From UMGS1820 sp045576075 (GTDB taxonomy: Bacteria > Bacillota > Clostridia > Monoglobales > Monoglobaceae): DNA of 64,000 bases. The notes under the pieces were generated by a model. That model was given only the letters and a program-made list of their open reading frames with translations, was not told the origin of the DNA and searched no databases. Positions 1-8,254 of this stretch are shown here, one piece after another; the stretch's first letter is position 1; the number at the start of each line of letters is the position of its first letter. Position numbers and translations under genes: made by a program. The stretch spans positions 52,368 through 116,367 of the forward strand of contig JAZNFQ010000018.1 in NCBI GenBank assembly GCA_045576075.1, in the 5' to 3' direction.

Positions 1-369
1 TTCGGGGTTAACCGCTATGCTAAGACCAAGCTCGTCCTTTAAATAGCCAAGCTGTTTATAATATTCAGGGTCCCTTACGCGTGCAATACAGCGCTTTGCG
101 CCAAGCTTTTTGGCGAGCATACAGCAGAGCATATTAACCTCGTCCTCAGACGTTGTGACAATAACAACGTCTGCTTTATCAACGCCTGCTTCCAGCTGGA
201 CGTCATAGTGTGCGCCGTGCCCGTGTATACACATTAAATCTTGATTATTGGTGAGCACGTTTATCCTTGCAATGTCATTGTCTATAATGGTAATATCGTG
301 CCCTTCCTCTGCGAGTTGGTCCGCTATTTTTTTGCCGACCTTTCCCGCACCGATTAAAACTATTTTCAT
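1..369 (-). CDS. trkA: TrkA-family potassium uptake regulatory subunit, N-terminal part (gene leaves the window at the left edge)
   Basis: The frame opens with MKIVLIGAGKVGKKIA, a GxGxxG nucleotide-binding loop at residues 7-12. An acidic strand end (DITIIDND) follows, as in the RCK/TrkA-N fold that binds NAD(H) on the cytoplasmic face of Trk/Ktr potassium channels. The later segment VVIVTTSEDEVNMLCC matches the usual 'T..DE.N...c..Ak' helix of this family. The start is the ATG at 367-369, preceded on its strand by GGGAG at a normal distance. About 123 residues are visible; the rest of the first RCK domain and any second domain lie to the left. A membrane partner (TrkH/KtrB) is not visible here. 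Family assignment is firm; the exact Trk or Ktr system is not. Confidence 0.85.
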   Translation of the reverse strand, partial: MKIVLIGAGKVGKKIADQLAEEGHDITIIDNDIARINVLTNNQDLMCIHGHGAHYDVQLEAGVDKADVVIVTTSEDEVNMLCCMLAKKLGAKRCIARVRDPEYYKQLGYLKDELGLSIAVNPE

Positions 370-488
370 TTTTACATTACTCCCGTAAGATTGTTGTACT
401 TAATATACATTTTGAGGATAATATAACATATTATTCAAAATATTTCAAGAGGTTTTTATGTTTTTGCAAGGTGTATAAAGGCATTAAC

Positions 489-510
489 GGGGAGAGCTTT
501 GGCTCTCCCC
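489..510 (-). terminator. Hairpin downstream of the amidase gene
   Basis: A perfect 9-bp stem (GGGGAGAGC and its complement) with a 4-nt loop lies 9 bp past the amidase stop. The 3' flank on the reverse strand is only mildly T-rich, so the terminator may be weak. Confidence 0.55.
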
Positions 511-519
511 GATGGTGAT

Positions 520-1077
520 TTAGGGCTTTACATAATTGAAAATGCCGTTGTAGATTGCTTCAGCTGCTGCCGTCTGCCACGCCGAGCTGTTCAGATTTAA
601 CGCCTCTGTAGGATTTGAGAGATACCCAAGCTCCACCAGCACTGCGGGCATATCTGTCTGCCGCAGAACCGCAAAGTTAGCTGCCCTTACGCCATTGTTT
701 TTAGAACCAAGCCTGGCGACAAAGGAGCGCAGTATAGACTCTGCAAGTGCCTCTGCGCGACCGCCAAGGCGATAAACATACGCCTCTACTCCGTTTGCGG
801 CGGGATTAGGAGAGCTGTTTGTATGAATGCTTATAAAATAATTTGCACCCCAAAGGTTCGCCATTCTTGCGCGGTTTGTGAGGTCTGCGCTCTTTCCAGG
901 GAGAACATTCTCTGTAGTGGTTGTGCGATATTCCATTACCTCATAGCCGCCTGCGCGTAAAAGATTTGCCAGCCTTCGCGCAACGCTTAAATTAACATAT
1001 TGTTCAGTAACGCCGTTGCCGACAGCTCCGGGGTCGGTGCCGCCGTGACCTGCGTCAACAAATATTTTTGTAGCCAT
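520..1077 (-). CDS. N-acetylmuramoyl-L-alanine amidase (Amidase_3 family), no export signal
   Basis: A 185-residue zinc amidase that cleaves the MurNAc-L-Ala bond of peptidoglycan. The family's four functional residues are visible: H11 in DAGHGG, E25 in TEQYVNLS, H85 in SIHTNSS and E149 in VLVELGYLSNP. The start is the ATG at 1075-1077, because GGAGGTG sits directly upstream; an upstream in-frame start would be inside that ribosome site. Unlike CwlD or AmiC, it has no signal peptide, no membrane anchor and no wall-binding domain. It is a bare catalytic domain, as in some phage endolysins and mother-cell-lysis amidases. It stands alone between trkA and murA, with its own hairpin downstream. 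Function in lysis versus remodelling is open. Confidence 0.88.
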   Translation of the reverse strand: MATKIFVDAGHGGTDPGAVGNGVTEQYVNLSVARRLANLLRAGGYEVMEYRTTTTENVLPGKSADLTNRARMANLWGANYFISIHTNSSPNPAANGVEAYVYRLGGRAEALAESILRSFVARLGSKNNGVRAANFAVLRQTDMPAVLVELGYLSNPTEALNLNSSAWQTAAAEAIYNGIFNYVKP

Positions 1078-1223
1078 TTTTTCACCTCCCTTTTTTATAA
1101 TATGCGACACGGTTTTAAATGTTTTGAAAACATTTAAACTATCTGTAATTGAAATGTAATATCAATATGGTATACTTTATGTGGGGTATACTCTAAAATA
1201 GGTATATCTTTCTAAAAAAGTAC

Positions 1224-1252
1224 TTGCATTTATAACAAAATATTGTTATAAT
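1224..1252 (+). promoter_or_regulatory. Promoter for murA
   Basis: TTGCAT, a 17-bp spacer, then TATAAT, ending 49 bp before the murA start. Confidence 0.75.
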
Positions 1253-1301
1253 ATTTTTTGTGTTATACAATATGTAGAAACCAATAGATGGGAGAGTCTA
1301 T

Positions 1302-2588
1302 ATGGAAAAATTAGTAGTTTTGGGAGGGGCCAAGCTTTGCGGTGAGGTCGAAATCAGCGGTGCGAAAAATTCTGCCGTTGCTATTTTGGCTGCCTCGATT
1401 ATGGTTAAGGGCAAATGCGTTATTGACAACGTGCCGCACGTTAGCGATATTGACGCCCTTATTGATATAATAAAGGGGCTTGGCGGCAGAGCTCAATTTG
1501 TTTCCAAAGGGACTGTGGAGATAGACTGCACAAATCTCAATAAATTTGAGGCGGATTATGAAACTGTTCGCCGTATTCGCGCGTCTTCATATCTTATGGG
1601 CGCTCTTCTTGGCAGATTTAAGCGTGCCAGAGTCGGTCTGCCGGGTGGCTGTGACTTTGGGGTAAGACCCATTGACCAGCACTTAAAAGGCTTTAAAATC
1701 CTTGGGGCAGAGTATGATCTTGACCACGGACTTGTTGACTTAAAGGCAGAGAAGCTGATTGGTGATACTGTATACCTTGATATTGTGTCTGTTGGTGCTA
1801 CTATAAATATTATGCTAGCCGCTGCCCTTGCGGAAGGTATGACGGTTATAGAAAGTGCTGCAAAGGAGCCTCACATTGTTGATGTTGCAAACTTTTTAAA
1901 TCGTATGGGTGCCAATATAAAGGGTGCGGGTACAGATGTTATTAAAATCCGCGGTGTTAAAGAATTGCACGGCGGGAACTTCAGCGTTATTCCTGACCAG
2001 ATAGAGGCGGGCACCTTTATGATTGCCGCCGCGGCAACAGGCGGGGATGTGACTATAACAAATATAATCCCCAAGCATATGGAGTCGCTCAGTGCCAAGC
2101 TTGAGGAAATGGGTGTTGGTATAGAGGAGTATGACGAGGCTATCCGTGTATATATGGATGGAAGAGAGCTCAAGCGTGCAAACGTTAAAACCCAGCCATA
2201 CCCCGGATTTCCTACAGATTTACAGCCGCAGATTTTGACCTTGCTCTCTGTGGCAGAGGGAACAAGCCTTGTGACTGAAAATGTATGGGATAATCGTTTT
2301 AAATATGTTGACGAACTTAATCGTATGGGTGCGTGCGTGACTGTAGATGGCAGAGTCGCGGCAGTTGAGGGATGCGAGCATTTAAACGGCTCGCCCGTTT
2401 ATGCAACCGATTTGCGTGCGGGTGCGGCTCTTGTTATTGCGGGGCTTATGGCGCACGGCGTAACCGAGATTTATAATATTAAATACATAGACAGAGGTTA
2501 TGAGAATATGGAAGCTAAGCTTCGGAGCCTCGGGGCGCAGATAACCCGCAGAGGCGATGACGCGGACGCAGACGAAGATGTTGTGTGA
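1302..2588 (+). CDS. murA: UDP-N-acetylglucosamine 1-carboxyvinyltransferase
   Basis: First committed step of peptidoglycan synthesis: transfer of enolpyruvate from PEP to UDP-GlcNAc, in the cytoplasm. The 428 residues match the EPSP-synthase-like two-domain fold. K22-N23 lie in SGAKNSA. The PEP/fosfomycin cysteine is C117 in GLPGGCDFGVRP, followed by the expected 'D.H..G...LGA'. The GFPTDLQPQ loop near residue 303 carries the catalytic aspartate region. The start ATG follows GGGAGAG. C117 is intact, so nothing points to intrinsic fosfomycin resistance of the Asp type. Clostridia often have two MurA paralogues; which one this is cannot be told from the window. Length and motifs are normal. 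Confidence 0.96.
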   Translation: MEKLVVLGGAKLCGEVEISGAKNSAVAILAASIMVKGKCVIDNVPHVSDIDALIDIIKGLGGRAQFVSKGTVEIDCTNLNKFEADYETVRRIRASSYLMGALLGRFKRARVGLPGGCDFGVRPIDQHLKGFKILGAEYDLDHGLVDLKAEKLIGDTVYLDIVSVGATINIMLAAALAEGMTVIESAAKEPHIVDVANFLNRMGANIKGAGTDVIKIRGVKELHGGNFSVIPDQIEAGTFMIAAAATGGDVTITNIIPKHMESLSAKLEEMGVGIEEYDEAIRVYMDGRELKRANVKTQPYPGFPTDLQPQILTLLSVAEGTSLVTENVWDNRFKYVDELNRMGACVTVDGRVAAVEGCEHLNGSPVYATDLRAGAALVIAGLMAHGVTEIYNIKYIDRGYENMEAKLRSLGAQITRRGDDADADEDVV

Positions 2589-2614
2589 TAAATTGATTTA
2601 TTTGGGTGATGTGT

Positions 2615-3397
2615 ATGGAACTCTTTTCGCTCAGAAGCGGAAGCCGCGGAAACGCGGCTTTAGTCTTTGCAGAGGATACAAAAATATTGGTTGACTGCGG
2701 GATAAGCGGTAAGGCGGCAGAGAATGCCCTTTCTGAAATTGATGTTAACCCTGCGGATATTGATGCAATAGTTATTACTCACGAGCATATTGACCATATA
2801 TCAGGTGTCGGTGTTATGATGCGCAGATATAATCTGCCTGTTTGGGCAAATCGCGAAACGTGGTCGGCTATGTGCTCTCAGATTGGAAGAGCGGACGAGA
2901 ATTTGATAAAAATATTTAATAATAATAAAAACTTTGAGGTAGGAAGTATTAATGTTTGCCCCTTTTCTATCCCTCACGATGCGGCAAATCCTGTGGGATA
3001 CAGCTTTATAAGGGGAGAAGAAAAGGTATCCGTCGCAACGGATATAGGGGAATTGAAAAAAGAAATGTTTGCAGCCCTGCGCGGCAGCAAGACTGTTCTG
3101 CTTGAGTCTAATCACGATGTAAATATGCTTGAAATTGGCAGCTACCCTCTAACACTTAAAAGGAGAATAAGGGGCTCACTTGGGCATTTGTCAAATGACG
3201 ATGCGGCAACTGCTGCCGAGTTTTTGGTAAGGCTTGGAACACAAAAAATTTTGCTCGGGCATTTGAGTGAGGAGAATAACTATCCCGAGCTTGCAAAGCG
3301 TACGGTTGAGTGTGCGCTCTCGGAAGCTGGAATAAAGGTAGGATATGATGTATTGCTCGGAGTTGCGGGCAGAAATTCAGTTGCGACAGTTGGTTAG
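2615..3397 (+). CDS. Metallo-beta-lactamase-fold hydrolase of the WalJ/YycJ type
   Basis: A 260-residue MBL-fold protein beginning MELFSLRSGSRGNA, the start typical of YycJ/WalJ ('SGSSGN'). The metal motif THEHIDHI (H-x-H-x-D-H) is complete, and later histidines (GHLSND, GHLSEEN) fit the remaining ligands. Family members are cytoplasmic and have been linked to 5'-3' exonuclease activity in mismatch repair and to the WalRK locus. WalRK genes are not next to this copy. I chose the ATG at 2615 because GGGTG lies 7-11 bp upstream; an ATG at 2609 and a GTG at 2606 overlap that site. It follows murA by 26 bp and is probably cotranscribed, ending at a strong hairpin. Confidence 0.85.
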   Translation: MELFSLRSGSRGNAALVFAEDTKILVDCGISGKAAENALSEIDVNPADIDAIVITHEHIDHISGVGVMMRRYNLPVWANRETWSAMCSQIGRADENLIKIFNNNKNFEVGSINVCPFSIPHDAANPVGYSFIRGEEKVSVATDIGELKKEMFAALRGSKTVLLESNHDVNMLEIGSYPLTLKRRIRGSLGHLSNDDAATAAEFLVRLGTQKILLGHLSEENNYPELAKRTVECALSEAGIKVGYDVLLGVAGRNSVATVG

Positions 3398-3421
3398 AGC
3401 CGCGGATAACTATCCGCGGCT
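3398..3421 (+). terminator. Hairpin after the murA-yycJ pair
   Basis: A perfect 10-bp stem with a 4-nt loop begins immediately after the stop codon. The downstream flank is AT-rich rather than a clean T run. Confidence 0.6.
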
Positions 3422-3497
3422 ATTAATATATTTGTGAATAAAACGCAGTTTATGTGATAAATTATATGTAATAATAAAATAACTTTGGAGGTAAATT

Positions 3498-3758
3498 ATG
3501 ACAGAATTCACATATTGCATAACGGATGAGGCGGGAATTCACGCAAGACCTGCGGGACTCCTTGTAAAAGAGGCGGATAAGTTTGGTTCTGATATAGAGA
3601 TTGTTGTGGGTGATGAAAAAAAGGCAGATGCAAAGAGATTATTCTCTGTTATGAGCCTTGGAATAAAGAAGGGCGATATCATAATGGTTCGTATAAGCGG
3701 GGATGATGAGGAAATGGCATGCAGGGAGCTTCGGAGCTTCTTTGAAAAAACGCTGTAA
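3498..3758 (+). CDS. HPr-family phosphocarrier protein lacking the regulatory serine
   Basis: An 86-residue HPr-like protein. The EI-phosphorylated histidine is present as H15 in GIHARPAG, with R17 and P18. Aligned on VMSLGIKKG, the residue equivalent to Ser46, the HPr-kinase target used in carbon catabolite repression, is R47 (KADAKRLFSVMSLG). The usual NLKS(I/L)MG segment is therefore altered. It is not Crh, which keeps the serine and loses the histidine. GGAGG precedes the ATG. No EI or EII genes are adjacent; the neighbours are yycJ and the his operon. It may serve PTS phosphotransfer without catabolite regulation, or a separate EI-like partner. Family is certain, role is not. Confidence 0.88.
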   Translation: MTEFTYCITDEAGIHARPAGLLVKEADKFGSDIEIVVGDEKKADAKRLFSVMSLGIKKGDIIMVRISGDDEEMACRELRSFFEKTL

Positions 3759-3808
3759 AAATATTGTCTGTAGTTTGATTTTAATCTCAAATAAACCCTC
3801 TAAAACCA

Positions 3809-3837
3809 TTGACGTAAATGAATATAAATGCTATAAT
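3809..3837 (+). promoter_or_regulatory. Promoter of the histidine operon
   Basis: TTGACG, a 17-bp spacer, then TATAAT. The distance to the first start is about 40 bp, too short to hold a T-box or long leader. Confidence 0.7.
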
Positions 3838-3877
3838 ATAAAGATTAAAGCAGACTAATTATATGGAGCGTGATTGT

Positions 3878-5521
3878 GTGAGGAAAATGGGAAATACACA
3901 TACTCCTGCAGGACTTACAGATATACTTGTAGAAGAATGTGAAAGCAAATTTAATATAGAAACATCCGCACGGGAAATTTTTGCGAAGCACGGATATCAT
4001 ATGGTTCAGCCTCCGACGTTTGAGTATTACGATGTATATGATGCGGCGGTTACAAAGCCTGAAAATATGTTCAAGTTTTTCGACACAAACGGGCGGATGC
4101 TCGCGCTGCGCCCTGACCTTACAACCTCTGTTGCAAGACTTGCGGCAACCAAGCCCCTTGGCGACCTACCGTACAGGATTGCGTATTCAGGAAACGCCTT
4201 CAGAAATGACGAGGCATTCAGCCTTGCAAGGCAAAGAGAGTTTTCCCAAGTGGGAATAGAGCTGATAGGTGACGGCGGCGAAACGGCAGATGCAGAGGTT
4301 ATTGCCATAACCATAGAGGCTCTTTTGAAATTCGGCCTTACCGATTTTCAGATAGATATGGGTCAGGTTGAATATTTTAAGGGAATTTCTGAGCAGGCAG
4401 GACTTGACGAGGTCCAGAGCGACAGCCTGCGAGAGAAGATAAATGATAAGGACTTTGTCGCAATAGAGGGTATGCTCGACGGACTTTCGCTCGATGATGA
4501 AATCAGGAGTATGATACTTGCACTTCCCAAGATGTTTGGCGGGATAGATGTTGTAAGAGAGGCGCTTCAAAACTCAGCAATCGGGCAGACCGCAAGAGGT
4601 GCGCTTGAAAATCTTGCCAAGGTATATGATATACTTAGGGACAAAGGGCTTGAAAAGTACTTGGCAATAGACTTGAGTATGGTGCCAAATCTTGACTATT
4701 ACACGGGGATAATCACAAAGGGTTTTGCAAAGGGTGTAGCTTTCCCGATTTGCTCGGGCGGAAGATATGATAACCTTACTGCTAAATTCGGAAAGAGTAT
4801 GCCTGCGACGGGTATTGCGATTGGAATAGAGCGAGTGATGACTGCCCTTCGTGCGAGCGAGGAAATAAAGGCAGATGACACATCGCCTGAATATATAACA
4901 GTCGCACTTGCCAAGGGAAGACTTGCGGAATTGTCAGTAGAGATTTTTGAAAAGCTCGGGTTTGAAGTAGCAGAGCTTAAAACAAAGACGAGAAAGCTTA
5001 TCTTTGCGGATGAGAAAAATAAGTTTAAGTTTATTCTTGTAAAGGCGTCGGATGTTCCTGTATATGTTGAGTACGGCGCGGCGGATATCGGAATTGTAGG
5101 TAAGGATACCTTGCTTGAGAGCGGCAAGGATGTGTATGAGATACTCGACCTCGGCTTTGGAAAATGCAAGATGGCAGTGGCAGGGCCCGAGGCACTGCGC
5201 GGCAAGCTTGACGGCAGAAATATAATGAGGGTTGCAAGCAAGTATCCGCACATTGCAAGAGATTACTTCCACAGAGTAAAGGGACAGACGGTTGATATAA
5301 TTAAGCTTAATGGCTCGGTTGAGCTTGGTCCGCTTGTTGGCTTATCCGAGGTAATCGTGGATATCGTTGAAAGCGGGAAGACGCTTAAGGAAAACGGACT
5401 TGAGGTGCTTGAGGATATTTGTGAGCTCTCTGCAAGACTTGTTGTAAACAGGGTGAGCGTTAAAATCCACCGCGAGAGAATAATGGAGCTTGTTTCAAGA
5501 ATAAAGGATGAGATTAAATAA
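3878..5521 (+). CDS. hisZG: HisZ-HisG fusion: ATP phosphoribosyltransferase regulatory and catalytic subunits in one chain
   Basis: Catalyses the first step of histidine synthesis, ATP + PRPP to phosphoribosyl-ATP. Residues ~1-335 are HisZ, a histidyl-tRNA-synthetase-like domain: RPDLTTSVAR, GNAFRNDEA, CSGGRYDNL, TGIAIGIERVM. After a linker (~335-345), residues ~345-547 are a complete short-form HisG: ALAKGRLAE, GAADIGIVGKD, and the PRPP loop IVDIVESGKTLKENG. Normally these are separate proteins that form an octamer. The frame is open throughout with no stop or internal ribosome site at the junction. Start choice: GGAG at 3865-3868 suits the GTG at 3878; the ATG at 3863 overlaps it and the ATG at 3887 is a weaker alternative. 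It leads hisA and hisIE. Confidence 0.93.
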   Translation: MRKMGNTHTPAGLTDILVEECESKFNIETSAREIFAKHGYHMVQPPTFEYYDVYDAAVTKPENMFKFFDTNGRMLALRPDLTTSVARLAATKPLGDLPYRIAYSGNAFRNDEAFSLARQREFSQVGIELIGDGGETADAEVIAITIEALLKFGLTDFQIDMGQVEYFKGISEQAGLDEVQSDSLREKINDKDFVAIEGMLDGLSLDDEIRSMILALPKMFGGIDVVREALQNSAIGQTARGALENLAKVYDILRDKGLEKYLAIDLSMVPNLDYYTGIITKGFAKGVAFPICSGGRYDNLTAKFGKSMPATGIAIGIERVMTALRASEEIKADDTSPEYITVALAKGRLAELSVEIFEKLGFEVAELKTKTRKLIFADEKNKFKFILVKASDVPVYVEYGAADIGIVGKDTLLESGKDVYEILDLGFGKCKMAVAGPEALRGKLDGRNIMRVASKYPHIARDYFHRVKGQTVDIIKLNGSVELGPLVGLSEVIVDIVESGKTLKENGLEVLEDICELSARLVVNRVSVKIHRERIMELVSRIKDEIK

Positions 5522-5545
5522 GACACCAAAGAGAGGATTGTGACT

Positions 5546-6262
5546 ATGAGGATTTATCCTGCAATAGATATAATAGATGGGGCGTGTGTAAGGCTTGTTC
5601 AGGGGGACTATTCCAAAAAGACAAAGTTTGCAGATGACCCCGTGGATGTTGCTCTGCGCTGGCAGGGTCTTGGCGGAGAGTTTATACATATAGTTGACCT
5701 TGACGGCGCAAAAAGCGGCACTATGCCGAATTTTGAGCTTATAACCAAAATGGCGAAAACGCTTGAAGTTCCGATAGAGGTAGGCGGCGGAATTCGAAAT
5801 ATGGATGCTGTTGAAAAATACCTTGAAAACGGAGTCGGACGTGTGATAATCGGAACCTCTGCCCTAAACGACCCTGACTTTGTAAAGACTGCGGTTAGTA
5901 GATACGGAAGTAAAATCGCAGTAGGTATTGATGCAAAGGACGGAATGGTTGCGATAAACGGATGGGAAGAGATCAGCCACACCTCCGCGCTAGAACTTGC
6001 GAAAAAAATGGCAGATATAGGCGTCGAGTACATAATATATACGGATATTGCAACAGACGGAATGTTAAAAGGACCCAATGTTACCGCTATGGCAGAGATG
6101 GTATCGGGCGTAAAAACAAATATTATAGCATCGGGCGGAGTTACAACAATTGATGATATAAAGGCGCTGGGGGCGGTCGGCGTCGAGGGAGCAATTATCG
6201 GAAAGGCGCTCTACACCGACAGAATAAATCTTGCAGATGCAATAGAGGCTGCGAGAGGTTAG
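5546..6262 (+). CDS. hisA: 1-(5-phosphoribosyl)-5-[(5-phosphoribosylamino)methylideneamino]imidazole-4-carboxamide isomerase
   Basis: ProFAR isomerase, a (beta/alpha)8 barrel of 238 residues acting fourth in histidine synthesis. The N-terminal PAIDIIDGACVRLVQGD contains the catalytic Asp (D8 region). GIDAKDG in mid-protein and IYTDIATDGMLKGPN supply the second Asp and the phosphate-binding half. EVGGGIRN and ASGGVTT are the two phosphate-binding glycine loops. GAGAGG at 5531-5537 points to the ATG at 5546 rather than the GTG two codons upstream. It lies 24 bp after hisZG. The close relative HisF is not present in the window, nor are hisH, hisB, hisC and hisD, so the pathway is split over the genome. 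Confidence 0.95.
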   Translation: MRIYPAIDIIDGACVRLVQGDYSKKTKFADDPVDVALRWQGLGGEFIHIVDLDGAKSGTMPNFELITKMAKTLEVPIEVGGGIRNMDAVEKYLENGVGRVIIGTSALNDPDFVKTAVSRYGSKIAVGIDAKDGMVAINGWEEISHTSALELAKKMADIGVEYIIYTDIATDGMLKGPNVTAMAEMVSGVKTNIIASGGVTTIDDIKALGAVGVEGAIIGKALYTDRINLADAIEAARG

Positions 6263-6300
6263 AATATATACGAGTAATAATCAAAGGAAGGTAGATAAAA

Positions 6301-6951
6301 ATGACAGCAACAGATTTTATTAAGGAGCTTAAATTTGATGACAAGGGGCTTATCCCCGCAATAGCACAGGATGCGGTAAGCGGAGAGGTTTTGATGCTTG
6401 CGTATATGAACGAGGAGAGCATAACCAAGACAATCGAGAGCGGGCACGCTACATATTTCAGCCGTAGCCGTCAGGAGTTATGGGAGAAGGGTGCACACTC
6501 GGGTCATTTGCAGCTCATAAAAGAGATTTTGGTTGACTGTGATGCTGATGCAATCGTCCTCAAGATAGAACAGATTGGAGCGGCTTGCCACACAAACAAC
6601 CCGTCTTGCTTCTACAGAAGAGTTGTAGACGGAAAGCTTGTTGAGATACCAACGGGGCTTAACAAGAACCCGAAGATATTATATGATGTATATGACATAA
6701 TCGTTGACAGAGTCAAAAATCCAAAGGAAGGCTCTTACACTAACTACTTATTTGAAAAGGGCATAGACAAGATGCTCAAAAAGGTAGGCGAGGAGTCTGC
6801 CGAGGTTATTATTGCCTCTAAAAACTATGTGAAATCCGAAGTTCAGTACGAAACTGCTGATTTGCTGTACCATCTCTCTGTTGTTCTTGTCGAGCAAGGG
6901 CTCACTTGGGATGATATTTTCTCGGAGCTGCAGTCGAGGTATAATAAATAA
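6301..6951 (+). CDS. hisI: Bifunctional phosphoribosyl-AMP cyclohydrolase / phosphoribosyl-ATP pyrophosphatase
   Basis: 216 residues carrying steps two and three of histidine synthesis. The N-terminal cyclohydrolase (~1-110) has the Zn/Mg signature DCDADAIVLKIEQIG followed by ACHTNNPSCFYR. The C-terminal HisE pyrophosphatase (~120-216) shows KVGEESAEVIIASK, a MazG-like metal helix with its EExxE pattern, and YETADLLYHLSVVL. The order HisI-HisE in one chain is common in bacteria. The start ATG follows AAGGAAGGT. The last base of its stop codon is the first base of the next gene's ATG (TAATG), showing tight coupling to a gene with no obvious link to histidine. Confidence 0.95.
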   Translation: MTATDFIKELKFDDKGLIPAIAQDAVSGEVLMLAYMNEESITKTIESGHATYFSRSRQELWEKGAHSGHLQLIKEILVDCDADAIVLKIEQIGAACHTNNPSCFYRRVVDGKLVEIPTGLNKNPKILYDVYDIIVDRVKNPKEGSYTNYLFEKGIDKMLKKVGEESAEVIIASKNYVKSEVQYETADLLYHLSVVLVEQGLTWDDIFSELQSRYNK

Positions 6952-7361
6952 TGACGGGGCGATATAAAAAGCTTATAGTCATACCCATTGTTGTAATAAT
7001 AATCAGTCTGTATCTTATAGGCGTTAATCTTATCAATCGAATTGACCGCGTTGATGATTTAGAGGACGCTGTGCCGACACAGGCAGAAGCCTTAACTGAT
7101 GCTAAGCAGAAAACTGCCGTGCAGGAGGAAGAAGAGCTTTCGAAACTCAAGGATAAGATTAATATTAACACAGCCACGATAAGCGAGCTTATGTTGCTTG
7201 ACGGGATAGGCGAAACTATAGCAAAAAGAATAGTTGAGCGGAGAGAAACTGTGGGTGAATTTACATCAATTGACCAATTGTTTGAGATAGAAGGTATGGG
7301 CGAGAAAAAGTATAATGGGATTAAGGATTATATCACAGTAGAAAATCAGCAGAGCGAATAG
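6951..7361 (+). CDS. ComEA-like membrane-anchored helix-hairpin-helix protein
   Basis: 136 residues. One membrane segment (~8-27, LIVIPIVVIIISLYLIGV) is followed by an acidic, probably extracellular linker and a C-terminal ComEA-type tandem HhH domain: ININTATISELMLLDGIGETIAKRIVERRE and FTSIDQLFEIEGMGEKKYNGI. ComEA proteins bind double-stranded DNA outside the membrane during natural transformation. ComEA usually also has a SLBB domain, which is missing, and comEB/comEC are not adjacent. It could therefore be a general DNA-binding surface protein. It overlaps the hisIE stop by one base. Confidence 0.78.
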   Translation: MTGRYKKLIVIPIVVIIISLYLIGVNLINRIDRVDDLEDAVPTQAEALTDAKQKTAVQEEEELSKLKDKININTATISELMLLDGIGETIAKRIVERRETVGEFTSIDQLFEIEGMGEKKYNGIKDYITVENQQSE

Positions 7362-7373
7362 GAGATTAAAGAT

Positions 7374-8252
7374 ATGGGAATTTTTTCACACTCATATGAC
7401 AAGCCGGGTCCCGGTGTTGACCCGAACGCACCTCAAAAGAGAGGATTTTTCAGGTTTTTCGAAATTTTCTGGCGCAAGTTCTCGAAATTCTTTCAGGCGG
7501 GACTTATATACAGCCTTTTTCTGATACCGACATTTATTATTATGTTTGTGGTATCAACAGTTGTAGTAGGAAAGCTTGCGGAGGTTATCGGAGGCTTTGA
7601 GATTGAAGAACTGACGACAATTTTCCTGCTTGGCGGACTTGCATTTGTAAATTTGCTTATTGCTATGTGGGGCGCGGGCCCTGCGACCGCAGGAATTACA
7701 TATGTTATGCTATGCTTTTCAAAAGAAGAGCACGCGTGGGTGTGGAGCGATTTTAAAGACAAGGTCAAGGAAAATTTCAAGCAGGCGATAGCTGTATTTG
7801 CAGTAGACCTTGTGATGATGGCTCTGTTTTATGTTGCAATCATTTACTATTCTAGTATCGGCGGAATGCTTGGTAATTTGAAATATGTTGTATATTTCAT
7901 AATACTGATATTTACAATGATGCATCTTTATATTTATCCGCTGATGGTGACATTTAAACTGCCGCTTGGTGCGATATACAAAAATTCGCTCTTGTTTGCA
8001 GTTGCGAAGTTGCCGTCCAATATTTTTATATTGATTATTCACCTTGTTATTCACTTGGGATTGCCGATCCTTGTCTTGCTCTATGGCGGACGTCACAGCG
8101 GACTTATATTGATGGCTCTGTATTTGTTAGAGCTTTCATTACTTCAGGCATTTTCTGCATATTTGACTGCATTTAGCACATATCCGAAGATGAAAAAGTA
8201 TATGCTTGACGTAGCCGAAGACGGCAACGCGTCAAGCGGAGATGAGGAATAA
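7374..8252 (+). CDS. DUF624 (YesL-like) integral membrane protein
   Basis: 292 residues with about five or six hydrophobic segments (roughly 40-65, 80-105, 135-160, 170-195, 210-235, 240-265). The segment GAGPATAGITYVMLCFSKEE followed by VWSDFKDKVKENFKQA is the conserved DUF624 signature, where the family has 'GPAtaAl..v' and 'f..Ff..fk.nfkqa'. YesL-type proteins often sit near sugar-uptake genes, but their function is unknown. Here it lies between the ComEA-like gene (12 bp) and dxs (2 bp), so it is likely translated from the same message. The N- and C-termini are hydrophilic and charged. Confidence 0.75.
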   Translation: MGIFSHSYDKPGPGVDPNAPQKRGFFRFFEIFWRKFSKFFQAGLIYSLFLIPTFIIMFVVSTVVVGKLAEVIGGFEIEELTTIFLLGGLAFVNLLIAMWGAGPATAGITYVMLCFSKEEHAWVWSDFKDKVKENFKQAIAVFAVDLVMMALFYVAIIYYSSIGGMLGNLKYVVYFIILIFTMMHLYIYPLMVTFKLPLGAIYKNSLLFAVAKLPSNIFILIIHLVIHLGLPILVLLYGGRHSGLILMALYLLELSLLQAFSAYLTAFSTYPKMKKYMLDVAEDGNASSGDEE

Positions 8253-8254
8253 AA

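Noticed and set aside
3759..3877. T-box or other leader regulation before the his operon
   Set aside because: The promoter leaves a leader of only about 35 nt, which cannot hold a T-box or an attenuator.
4699..5253. Long antisense frame under hisZG
   Set aside because: It is the mirror of a strongly coding gene in a biased composition, serine-rich and without any motif or ribosome site. The same holds for other long antisense frames, such as those under recN, yicC and priA.
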